This document shows positions 34,383-41,210 of a DNA stretch of 41,210 nt, in pieces (position 1 is the stretch's first letter; each line of letters begins with the position of its first letter). Source of the stretch: Methylococcaceae bacterium (lineage in GTDB: Bacteria; Pseudomonadota; Gammaproteobacteria; Methylococcales; Methylomonadaceae); contig JABFRM010000036.1 of assembly GCA_013141155.1 (NCBI GenBank), forward strand, positions 1 through 41,210, in the 5' to 3' direction. The position numbers and the translations under genes are program-made. The notes under the pieces were generated by a model. The model was not told where the DNA came from. It searched no databases and saw only the letters and a program-made list of their open reading frames with translations.

Positions 34383-36008
34383 CTAATATCCCCATCCGCT
34401 TGACTCGAAAGTATCCATAATAAAAAACTGTAAGATCGGAAAGCCAAAGCTGATTGCCATCAGCACCGCGATGACCTTATTCCATAGGCTTAAATCATTC
34501 AGAAATTCTGGCAGGTTGGTGAGCGGATGAATGGGTTCCGCATATTCAACCTGTTGCGTAAAATCTGTTGCGACCGGATTGAGCTGGGTCTTGACCAAGT
34601 TATAAATAAACAAACACGCCGACCCTAACAAAATTAAGCCACCGAAAATCATCATCAGCTCATAAGGCTTCCAAGACAGCGTTAACAAGTTGTTGTAAAC
34701 CACACTGGAAATCCGCCGAGGCTGCCCCAGCAAACCCAGCACATGCCACGGCGTGGTCATGATGCTCATGCCGATAAACCATAACCAAAGCTGCACCAAG
34801 GCCATCGCATTGGAAAATAAGGGCTTGCCAACCAGCATCGGCCACAAATAATAGGCAATGGCAAAATACATGATCACCGTCGTCCCTGCAAAGATCAAAT
34901 GGAAATGCCCCGGTACCCAAGCGGTGTTATGGATCATCGCGTTCATGGCATAGCTAGCATTGACGATGCCGCCAAAGCCGCCGAAGATCAGCATCAACAA
35001 AGATAAAATCACCGACAATACCATTGGGTTTGACCACGGCAGTGTACCTATCCAACCGAATAAGCCTTTGCCGCCACGCAATCTGCCGGCAATTTCTAGC
35101 GAGGCAATGACGGTGAAACCCGTGACTAAGGTCGGCAAAGCCACTACAAATGTGCCAATACCGTGCAGTAGTTTCCAGCCTTTTGCCTGTTCTGGATCCA
35201 TGTACAGATGATGGAAACCAATCGGCAGGGCAAATACCGCTAATATGATAAACGCCGCCCGCGCCATTTCGTCACTGAACAAGTAGCCACCCGCTTGTTT
35301 CGGCACAAACACATAAAATGCGGTGTATGCTGGGATTAACCAAAAATACACGATAGGGTGCAATGTCCATGCAAATAAAGTGCGGGCTAAACCAGCATCA
35401 ACCGTATCAATCCAGCCCAAGGCCAGCGGGATGGCTTGAAATAAAACTTCCAATGCAACCCCCGCACTTGCCCACAGCCATAACATCGCGTTCGCGCCCG
35501 TAGCAAACATCGCCAACGGTACCGGTAGACCGGGATTAGCTTTTTTCCACTGGTTAAACATCACCAGCATGATCACGCACCATATCCAAGAACCGACTAC
35601 CAGCAAGGTAGCGCCGATGTAAAACGCCACATGCGCCTGCATGGGCAAGTAAAAGGTGTACAGCACCGAGGCCTTGCCGCTGAGCAACGGCACTGCTGCC
35701 ATGATCGTCCCAGCCAAGGACAGCCAGAATCCGCCCCAAGCTAAGGGCTTGTTCCAAACCGGTTGTTTTAGGCTGGTGGTCGCGGTGTAATAGCCAAAGC
35801 CCATGATAAAAAAAGTGGTCAGCACAAAGCCCATCAATACACCGTGGGTACTGACCGAGGCAAAATAGACCGTCGGTGAATCTAAGGCGGCAATAAACCC
35901 GCTGCGTTCCAAGACTTGATATTCGCCCATAAAGCAGGCAACGATAAACGCCCCAAACGCGACCCACAGGTGATAGAGTGCTAATTTACGTTCTGCTGCC
36001 TCATTCAT
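34383..36008 (-). CDS. ba3-type (B-family) cytochrome oxidase subunit I
   Basis: The 541-residue haem-copper oxidase subunit has about 13 membrane helices. Ligands are visible: H55 (STHGV) and H370 for the low-spin haem, H368 for the high-spin haem (PGHFHL), and H217 with H266/H267 for CuB (TLHPIVYFW; FHHLYMDP). Y221, four residues after H217, is the cross-linked tyrosine. The K-channel glutamate and D-channel motifs of A-type enzymes are absent, and the layout matches the Thermus ba3 group. It reduces O2 to water at high affinity and pumps protons. Its start overlaps the subunit II stop (ATGA), with AGGAGG upstream. Confidence 0.93.
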   Translation of the reverse strand: MNEAAERKLALYHLWVAFGAFIVACFMGEYQVLERSGFIAALDSPTVYFASVSTHGVLMGFVLTTFFIMGFGYYTATTSLKQPVWNKPLAWGGFWLSLAGTIMAAVPLLSGKASVLYTFYLPMQAHVAFYIGATLLVVGSWIWCVIMLVMFNQWKKANPGLPVPLAMFATGANAMLWLWASAGVALEVLFQAIPLALGWIDTVDAGLARTLFAWTLHPIVYFWLIPAYTAFYVFVPKQAGGYLFSDEMARAAFIILAVFALPIGFHHLYMDPEQAKGWKLLHGIGTFVVALPTLVTGFTVIASLEIAGRLRGGKGLFGWIGTLPWSNPMVLSVILSLLMLIFGGFGGIVNASYAMNAMIHNTAWVPGHFHLIFAGTTVIMYFAIAYYLWPMLVGKPLFSNAMALVQLWLWFIGMSIMTTPWHVLGLLGQPRRISSVVYNNLLTLSWKPYELMMIFGGLILLGSACLFIYNLVKTQLNPVATDFTQQVEYAEPIHPLTNLPEFLNDLSLWNKVIAVLMAISFGFPILQFFIMDTFESSGWGY

Positions 36009-36622
36009 GGCTTGCCTCCTTTAACAAGTGTTTTGGCTGGCGCTTGCCAGTCTTCTTTAGCAATAACTGAAATGTTGCTCCACATGTGGTTATGGCCCAA
36101 ACCGCAATATTCATTACACAACATCGGATACTCGCCCGGTTTCGGGATAGTAGTGGTCACTTCGGCAACATACCCTGGCACAATCATGGTACTCATATTG
36201 GTCATGGGGATATGCACACCGTGCAACACGTCCATACTCACCCAGCGAAAAGTGAGCTGGGTTTCAGCGGGTACGTCGATATGTTTGGGGAAAAAAGAAT
36301 AACGCCCTGCCACCATCCGAATGGTGACCTTGCCTTTGTCATCCACCTGCACACCCAAATTGTCTTCCGCAAACTCTTCGCTTAGATGTAGGCTGGCTGA
36401 GTCTATGGTCTCGACTTTACTGGGCGGATTAATGCCATCAAATAAAGCGTCAAGCGTGATGATGGTTACCATAAGACCAATCACCAACAGCGAAATCGTA
36501 ATCCATTTGCGCTCCAAGGCATCGACATGAATGGCACTTGTCTGTGTACGAAAATCAAGCCATAGCCGTCCACTTTCACGCCAGAGATGCGTACATTTTG
36601 ATTTTAAAGTTTCTGTGTCCAT
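36005..36622 (-). CDS. Cytochrome oxidase subunit II (CuA)
   Basis: The 205-residue subunit has one membrane helix (about 40-60) and a C-terminal cupredoxin domain with a complete CuA site: H134 (VLHGV), C169, C173, H177 and M180 in MLCNEYCGLGHNHM. The single helix and the short sequence are typical of ba3-type subunit II. It starts 10 bases after the subunit IIa candidate with AAAGGA upstream, and overlaps subunit I by four bases. Confidence 0.95.
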   Translation of the reverse strand: MDTETLKSKCTHLWRESGRLWLDFRTQTSAIHVDALERKWITISLLVIGLMVTIITLDALFDGINPPSKVETIDSASLHLSEEFAEDNLGVQVDDKGKVTIRMVAGRYSFFPKHIDVPAETQLTFRWVSMDVLHGVHIPMTNMSTMIVPGYVAEVTTTIPKPGEYPMLCNEYCGLGHNHMWSNISVIAKEDWQAPAKTLVKGGKP

Positions 36623-36631
36623 AATCGTCCT

Positions 36632-36775
36632 TTAGCCGCGCGGCAAAAATACACCGTAGTAGAGAAATAACCAAGCAATGACCATGCTGGCGATAACCGC
36701 TGACATGAGGGCGAAAGTGCCGATAGGCGGGCTTTCGAGAATTTGTTTGCGTTCTGCATCGGTTAGTTTTTGCAT
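36632..36775 (-). CDS. Candidate ba3 oxidase subunit IIa
   Basis: This 47-residue frame, MQKLTDAERKQILESPPIGT then one hydrophobic helix (about 20-44) and a PRG end, lies 10 bases upstream of subunit II on the same strand. A GAGG ribosome site is 7 bases before the ATG. Thermus ba3 oxidase has a comparable 34-residue single-helix subunit IIa that takes the place of the missing first helix of subunit II. Position, length and topology support the assignment; sequence alone is too short to prove homology. Confidence 0.75.
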   Translation of the reverse strand: MQKLTDAERKQILESPPIGTFALMSAVIASMVIAWLFLYYGVFLPRG

Positions 36776-36808
36776 AGTCTTACCTCGTATTATTAGTTTT
36801 TCTTCGGT

Positions 36809-37207
36809 TTACAGGCCAATGACGCATTTCGCCTCGTCAACCATTTGCATAATTTTCGCCTCAACTTCCTTGGCAACGTCGATTAAGGCGGCATCCTGAG
36901 ACAATGCCACCAACATTTGCATCGGCTTGATCAGGCCAAGCTTGGTTTTGCCTTGCTCGGTAAAGACCGAAATGCGGCACGGCAATGCCATGTTCAGGCG
37001 CATATCAATGGATAATACTTTCGCCGCCTGCCCTGGATTGCAGACCTCAAAAATTTTACAGTCGTTATCAAAGGCAATGCCCTTGCTGCGAAGGGAGCTA
37101 CCTAAGTCATGCACATGCAGCACCCCAAACCCATGCCGCTTAACGGCTGCTTCAAGGTCTGCCGCGGCTTGCTCGAATGACTTATTTGTTTCAACGATGT
37201 AATACAT
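36809..37207 (-). CDS. DUF302 domain protein
   Basis: From the ATG at 37207 (GAGG six bases upstream) the protein has 132 residues: YYIVETNKSFEQAAADLEAAVKRHGFGVLHVHDLG is the DUF302 pattern, and FEVCNPGQAAKVLSIDMRLNMALPCRISVF includes two cysteines. DUF302 proteins are small alpha/beta proteins, often found beside copper, thiosulfate or respiratory genes; the function is unknown. It has no signal peptide. The C-P-C-R-type cysteines could bind a metal. It lies between the cupredoxin and the oxidase genes, all in one direction. Confidence 0.85.
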   Translation of the reverse strand: MYYIVETNKSFEQAAADLEAAVKRHGFGVLHVHDLGSSLRSKGIAFDNDCKIFEVCNPGQAAKVLSIDMRLNMALPCRISVFTEQGKTKLGLIKPMQMLVALSQDAALIDVAKEVEAKIMQMVDEAKCVIGL

Positions 37208-37258
37208 AAGAACCTCGGTTTTGGTGGCTGAACTTAACAAAATTAGTTGAAGCGCGTC

Positions 37259-37341
37259 GTAGTCCGTCCGTACTCGACTGCATCGATGCAGAGCAACGCA
37301 GGCGCAGTTGCCGAGAGCTTGTCGAAGCGTGGACCGACTAC
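37259..37341. repeat. Short palindromic repeat unit between DUF302 and cupredoxin
   Basis: GTAGTCCGTCC at the left and GGACCGACTAC at the right are inverted repeats (10 of 11 positions). Inside are CTGCATCGATGCAG, a perfect 14-bp palindrome at 37278-37291, and a segment containing GAGAGCTTGTCGAAGC, a motif commonly seen in dispersed genome repeats. It probably is a REP-like element and contains no gene. Confidence 0.5.
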
Positions 37342-37348
37342 AATATGC

Positions 37349-38206
37349 TCATGGATGTTTAGTTTTATTAGGCAGTATCAGCTTGAACAAGGCGACCAAT
37401 ACTGTGGACAGCTTGTTAAATAAAAGCCCCAATAACTCAACACTATAAGCCACTATTTCGGCAACGCTCATGCCCTTAAATTGTCGTGCTAAAAAAGGCA
37501 TTAACAACAATCCTATCACCAAACCGATTAGCATCGTAGCAGAAATAAATGCAGGTTCTATTTCTGCGACTTTAGCAGGGGTTGCGCCCGCTTTAGCAGG
37601 TAAAACAACTGGCGGCGGCATCGCTTCGTTATAGTCGTCTTCAATAATATTGGCGGTGATACCTGGAATGCTCGGTAAATCACCGCTACCTTTGCCGACT
37701 TTAAGTTGTGCTTTTAAGCCTTTTTCCATGTGCTGCGCCATATCGCAATGCACCAGATAGGTTTGATTGCCCGGCGGCAAAATCAACGTACCAGACACTT
37801 CCCCAGGCCCTGACACTTCCAAATGAAACATGCCTCGCGGATAAAGATATTTAGGCAAGCCGTGCATCATCCATTGATGGCGAATACTGTCATCATTGAC
37901 AAAATGCACGGTCAATTTGGTGCAAGGTTCAAACTTGTACTCTTGCGTATCAAAAGCCCACATTCGCCCTGGAAATTTTTCAGCATACTTGTGTCCGGCA
38001 TGGACGGTGATTTCCTTAGTTGCAGCAATTTCATCACAACCTCCCGGCAAGGTGTCGGTGTTTTGCCCCATCACCATCGCCCCGCCCATATCCATGAGAT
38101 GACCATCACCGTGATTCATCAGCGCATCGTGCTTTTCAAATTCTTTTGCGCTGGCGTTTGCCGACAACAAAATCATTAAGGCGGTTATTGAAAATAACTT
38201 ATCCAT
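37349..38206 (-). CDS. Membrane-anchored cupredoxin-domain protein
   Basis: From the ATG at 38206 (GAGGAG upstream) the protein has 285 residues. A signal peptide ends ASA (20), a His/Met-rich stretch follows (about 25-50; MNHGDGHLMDMGGAMVMG), then a cupredoxin fold at about 65-170 with H110 (RHQWMMHG) and the C154-x4-H159 motif (LVHCDMAQHMEKG). Two C-terminal hydrophobic segments (about 222-240 and 255-278) would anchor it. The axial copper ligand is unclear: M160 directly follows H159 and the usual C-x4-H-x4-M spacing ends at L164. It may carry copper or electrons between the multicopper oxidases and the ba3 oxidase; that is inferred from gene order. Confidence 0.8.
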   Translation of the reverse strand: MDKLFSITALMILLSANASAKEFEKHDALMNHGDGHLMDMGGAMVMGQNTDTLPGGCDEIAATKEITVHAGHKYAEKFPGRMWAFDTQEYKFEPCTKLTVHFVNDDSIRHQWMMHGLPKYLYPRGMFHLEVSGPGEVSGTLILPPGNQTYLVHCDMAQHMEKGLKAQLKVGKGSGDLPSIPGITANIIEDDYNEAMPPPVVLPAKAGATPAKVAEIEPAFISATMLIGLVIGLLLMPFLARQFKGMSVAEIVAYSVELLGLLFNKLSTVLVALFKLILPNKTKHP

Positions 38207-38241
38207 AGGAAATCTCCTCTTTGCCAAATGCGTCCACTCAA

Positions 38242-38832
38242 CTACGCTTTAATTTTGTTCAAGACCCCGTCAACCTGACGTTTAAAGCCAGCACTGGATA
38301 GGTACAACACGTACAGACCCGCAAAGGCAAATAAGGCATACAAGCCGTAAGTGCTGGTAGAGGTTGCTTCACCTGCGCCTGCTGTAAAGCCCATGTGTGC
38401 GTCTAATCGGCTGCCGTCATCTTTCAACAAGGTAATGTGGATCAGATACTTGCCTTTTTCAGCCACGCCATTGGGTAAATTCAACGGTACCGTACCGGAT
38501 TTATGTTTTTTGGCTTCTTCAAAAAACACCCGCGTGCCTTCCGGTTCTTTAGTGACTTCAAACTCAACCGCCATGTCGCGGTATTTCATATCTTGGTAGT
38601 CAAACACCAATTGTGTAAGCGTGTTGAGTGCCGGAAGGCTACCGCAAAAATCCTGTCCGGGATACGTTTTTGATTGGTACGCTGTATAGTGAATCCAATG
38701 GTTGGGTTCTAATTCAAACTTACATTGGTCGGTATCCGTACCTGCTGCGCCGCCATGCGCCCAAATGGAGGCTGAAAATACCAAGCCTAATAACGCCAAG
38801 CCGCTTTTTTTAAATAATGTTGCTGTGTTCAT
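38242..38832 (-). CDS. Unknown secreted, C-terminally anchored protein
   Basis: I do not recognise this 196-residue family. It has a signal peptide (LALLGLVFSASIWA, cut before HGG), a beta-rich periplasmic domain with two cysteines (DQCKFEL and DFCGSL) and a C-terminal membrane anchor (YGLYALFAFAGLYVLYL) followed by a basic tail. The mature N-terminus begins His-Gly-Gly, which can bind copper. AAGGA lies 8 bases before the ATG. It lies between the multicopper oxidase and the cupredoxin, so a role in copper or electron handling is likely by context only. Confidence 0.8.
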   Translation of the reverse strand: MNTATLFKKSGLALLGLVFSASIWAHGGAAGTDTDQCKFELEPNHWIHYTAYQSKTYPGQDFCGSLPALNTLTQLVFDYQDMKYRDMAVEFEVTKEPEGTRVFFEEAKKHKSGTVPLNLPNGVAEKGKYLIHITLLKDDGSRLDAHMGFTAGAGEATSTSTYGLYALFAFAGLYVLYLSSAGFKRQVDGVLNKIKA

Positions 38833-38885
38833 GTTGATATTCCTTCTTAAGTGTTGAATTTTATTATTGTTAAGGATCTGAGCAT

Positions 38886-38995
38886 AAATAACCTCCCAAA
38901 ATTCTGCTCATATCGAATCGCCCCTCTTTGAAAAAGAGGGGCTGGGGGAGATTTTTTAAAAACTCCCTCAATCCCCCTTTTTGAAAGGGGGAAGC
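38886..38995. repeat. Related hairpin repeat overlapping the multicopper oxidase 3' end
   Basis: The left end reads AAATAACCTCCC, matching the terminus of the elements at 4986 and 27908. Two hairpins follow: GCCCCTCTTT-GAA-AAAGAGGGGC at 38920-38942 and CCCCCTTT-TTG-AAAGGGGG at 38973-38991. The internal sequence differs from the other two copies, so it is a diverged or deleted member. It provides the stop codon and last residues of the multicopper oxidase gene and can fold into a terminator-like structure. Confidence 0.65.
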
Positions 38996-40707
38996 GTTGT
39001 CGTGTGTCGAAACAAACCGACAATAGACCGCCATCGAACCGACAAGGTGTACAACGCAATACCAAGCAATAAGCCGTACATCCCCCTTAGTATTGGTGAA
39101 TTTTGCGTTGGCGACCCGCTTGGCGTAGCAGCGGGCGGTGTAATCGGATTAGCAACCGCCTTCGTGCCGCCCGTCAATTCCGGCAGCCCCAAACTACGCC
39201 ACGCATCATAATCTTGCCAGATCGGGTAATTGCGTTGCCAAAATTCTTTGGTGAAATAAGGCGCAAGGCTCATGCCGTGGGCTTTGGGTATGCCGCGTTC
39301 ATCGTAAAAACCTTTATACACCACTAGGCTAATATCACCACCTTCACCTACGCCATCGGTGGTAAAAGCTTTTTCAACGTGGTCGTGCATCATCCAGATA
39401 CCTTCGCCAAAACTGTGCAAGCCGTCATCTTGACCACTCAGTTCCAGATCCATCCGTTGCGCAGGTACCATGCCATGCACATCACGTTGAATATACGAAC
39501 CAGGCCCGTTATCCACGCCGTCATAGTGGGTGATGGTGGGTTTATGTCCATGTATATGTAGGGCAAACGATTCGGTGTGACCATTTAATACCCGCAATTT
39601 GACTTTTTCATCTTTGCCCATGTGAATCAACGATTCGCGCAGGGTATAAGGAAAAGCCCGACCATTGAGCATATAGTAATCATCTGTGGCATCCGTGCTG
39701 TCGTAATCCATGTTTAAATGCTTGGCAATGAGCCGTGGGTCATTAGCAGAGCGCGCCACTTGTTCATGCAGTTCCTTGTCGGCGGTTTCATAATGTAAAT
39801 CATATTCGCGGACATATTTCTCCAACACCGCTACCGAAGGATGGCGCACCTGCCCTGCCCCGACATTCAAGGTTTGCGGCCAGTTGTTAGGGCGGTTTTC
39901 TTCCACTACAATCATGCCTTGCAAGCCCATGGGAATATGCACATGCGGCTGCACATGACAGTGGTAATACATGGTGCCAGGTTGGCGCGGCTTGACCACA
40001 TAGGTTTTGCTCTCGCCTGGCATGGTGTCCATGTTGCTGGTTTGCCCCACGCCATCATTACCATGCCCACCGTGATCTTCAAACGGATGGTCAAGCCCAT
40101 GTAAATGAATGGAATGCGGCAAATAATGGGTGTTTTCCAACACCAACCACACCACGTCATCTTGCTCTACCCGAATGGTCGGTGACGGCACACGCAAGGT
40201 GGGGTTAGCACGGGTGTCGTACAAGTTCATGGTGGACATGTCACGGATTTTTGGGGCATACACCCAAAACGTTGGCTGGATACCGGGCGCAATATCAAAA
40301 GTGGTGATTGGGTCTTTGACATCCGGCGAATGTCCATTCAGTTCAACCACTTCCAGCTTGATGATGATATGGTCAGGGTCGCCATCGCCGTCCACATCAT
40401 CTGATAACGTCACGGCATCGGTCGCCAACTGCGTTTTCATCAAGGTTTCCATGGAAATGCCATTAGTGCCTTTAACAAACGCGGCAATGTCATTCGGGTT
40501 ATCGGGTTCACAAAGCCGTGATTCTTGAATTTTTACACCGTCTATTTCTTGGGCATTGCGCCACTCGGCAGGGTTAAAATCAACACAAACATCCTCAACA
40601 ACCCCTAATGGAATTTTCGCTGAAGCGGGTAAATCAATGGCGGCTTGGCTTAAGGCAGGCATTAATAATGCACTGCCGAGCAGGGTGTTAAACAATGTTT
40701 TACGCAT
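38968..40707 (-). CDS. Two-domain multicopper oxidase with C-terminal anchor
   Basis: The 579-residue protein has a signal peptide ending SQA (22) and two cupredoxin domains. Domain 1 has HLH (201-203) and YYHCHVQPHVHIPM with H249, C250, H251, H255 and M260, i.e. trinuclear and type 1 copper ligands. Domain 2 has HIH (384-386) and HDH (441-443), keeping trinuclear histidines but with Asp where the type 1 cysteine would be. So type 1 copper is only in domain 1, resembling type B two-domain oxidases. A C-terminal hydrophobic helix (about 540-560) suggests membrane attachment. The last residues (TTLPPFKKGD) come from an inserted repeat. A GAGG ribosome site is 7 bases upstream. Confidence 0.88.
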   Translation of the reverse strand: MRKTLFNTLLGSALLMPALSQAAIDLPASAKIPLGVVEDVCVDFNPAEWRNAQEIDGVKIQESRLCEPDNPNDIAAFVKGTNGISMETLMKTQLATDAVTLSDDVDGDGDPDHIIIKLEVVELNGHSPDVKDPITTFDIAPGIQPTFWVYAPKIRDMSTMNLYDTRANPTLRVPSPTIRVEQDDVVWLVLENTHYLPHSIHLHGLDHPFEDHGGHGNDGVGQTSNMDTMPGESKTYVVKPRQPGTMYYHCHVQPHVHIPMGLQGMIVVEENRPNNWPQTLNVGAGQVRHPSVAVLEKYVREYDLHYETADKELHEQVARSANDPRLIAKHLNMDYDSTDATDDYYMLNGRAFPYTLRESLIHMGKDEKVKLRVLNGHTESFALHIHGHKPTITHYDGVDNGPGSYIQRDVHGMVPAQRMDLELSGQDDGLHSFGEGIWMMHDHVEKAFTTDGVGEGGDISLVVYKGFYDERGIPKAHGMSLAPYFTKEFWQRNYPIWQDYDAWRSLGLPELTGGTKAVANPITPPAATPSGSPTQNSPILRGMYGLLLGIALYTLSVRWRSIVGLFRHTTTLPPFKKGD

Positions 40708-40742
40708 AGCGAAACCTCAAAAGTAACGTATTTTCTTAATTT

Positions 40743-41210
40743 TTATTGCACCAACAGATCCCGCATCATGCCCATGTCTTCGTGTTCCAGATTATGGCAA
40801 TGCACCATGAACACGCCGGCATAATCATTAAATGGTTTCAAAATAGTGACTTTTTCACCGGGCATCACTAACACCGTATCGTGCCAACCACTATCAACAA
40901 ATCCAGCGGCAACAGACGCATAGCTGCTCTGATTAGCATCCTTAATTTCACGTTTAACAATTTGGAATTGCTCGCCATGCAGGTGCATCGGATGTGGCAT
41001 ATCCATACGCATGCCCATACCCTGCCCATCGGTATAGCCATTATCAAATTCAATAAGCTGCACGGTATTCAGCGGCATAATTTCATCCGGCTTCACATCA
41101 TTCATGGCATAGCTGCGACCATTAAGCAAAGCCGACATGTGTTGCATGGACATCACAAAACGGCGTGGCTGATTAGCATTGGCAGCATCTGCCACACGCA
41201 GCGGTTTAAT
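40743..41210 (-). CDS. Multicopper oxidase, C-terminal part (5' end beyond window)
   Basis: The frame is open to the right edge, so only the last 155 residues are seen. They contain the final cupredoxin domain: HPMHLHGEQF and MVHCHNLEHEDMGMM, which supply trinuclear histidines and a type 1 copper set (Cys, His, Met) as in CueO/CopA-type oxidases. The Met-rich stretch GMGMRMDMPHPM resembles copper-tolerance enzymes. It precedes the two-domain oxidase by 35 bases on the same strand, so both are probably co-transcribed. Confidence 0.88.
   Translation of the reverse strand: MKPLRVADAANANQPRRFVMSMQHMSALLNGRSYAMNDVKPDEIMPLNTVQLIEFDNGYTDGQGMGMRMDMPHPMHLHGEQFQIVKREIKDANQSSYASVAAGFVDSGWHDTVLVMPGEKVTILKPFNDYAGVFMVHCHNLEHEDMGMMRDLLVQ

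Noticed and set aside
38847-39065. 72-residue minus-strand frame at the multicopper oxidase end
   Set aside because: It is made mostly of the hairpin repeat and overlaps the oxidase in another frame; no ribosome site or recognisable domain.
1-41210. CRISPR arrays, tRNA or rRNA genes, phage genes, transposase genes
   Set aside because: None seen: no regularly spaced repeats, no cloverleaf-like segment found by eye, and no transposase or phage motif in any translation.

Overview
The window reads as a chromosomal segment of a gammaproteobacterium. Supporting signs are the YqgE-RuvX-PyrR-PyrB-PyrC' gene order, the scpA-scpB-rluB block, a prokaryotic-type gshB and a paired rpmB-rpmG. Phosphoenolpyruvate carboxylase, a divergent transketolase, a ba3-type oxidase, many copper proteins and G/C-rich hairpin repeats would suit a methylotrophic or chemolithotrophic lineage such as Methylococcales. 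That is only a guess: no methane or sulfur oxidation gene lies in the window.

Layout. 1-1124 (-): end-truncated MFS transporter. 1269-4989 (+): yciO, M50 protease, scpA, scpB, rluB. 4986-5165: first copy of a short inverted-repeat element. 5333-7234 (-): transketolase. 7509-19081 (-): a long co-directional array transcribed SulP transporter, bestrophin, small membrane protein, beta-carbonic anhydrase, PEP carboxylase, SulP-carbonic anhydrase fusion, GH63-like glucosidase. 19200-22112 (+): a divergent TctD/TctE-like two-component system whose regulator and kinase genes are separated by a toxin-antitoxin pair with a frameshifted toxin. 22471-27040 (-): yqgE, ruvX, pyrR, pyrB, a dihydroorotase homologue lacking its metal-binding histidines, and a LOG-family gene, tightly packed. 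27278-29955 (-): gshB, tonB, a second copy of the inverted-repeat element, and a secreted duplicate of the TonB C-terminal domain. 30180-30584 (+): rpmB-rpmG. 30668-32011 (-): double cNMP-binding/rhodanese protein. 32185-33561 (+): DegQ/HtrA protease. 33736-41210 (-): two multicopper oxidases, an unknown membrane-anchored protein, a cupredoxin, a DUF302 protein, ba3-type oxidase subunits IIa, II and I, and a dihaem cytochrome c.

The most interesting system is the inorganic-carbon locus at 7509-19081. It joins two SulP-type candidate bicarbonate transporters, a bestrophin channel, two beta-carbonic anhydrase modules (one fused to a SulP) and PEP carboxylase, the enzyme that consumes bicarbonate. 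It looks like a bicarbonate supply system built around anaplerotic fixation, with no RuBisCO in view. The stand-alone carbonic anhydrase and the fused one are close paralogues, suggesting the fusion was assembled inside the locus. The second notable system is the copper/oxidase block at the right end, in which several periplasmic copper proteins are co-oriented with a complete ba3-type terminal oxidase, including a 47-residue subunit IIa candidate.

All functional statements come from motifs and family knowledge read by eye; no database search was run.
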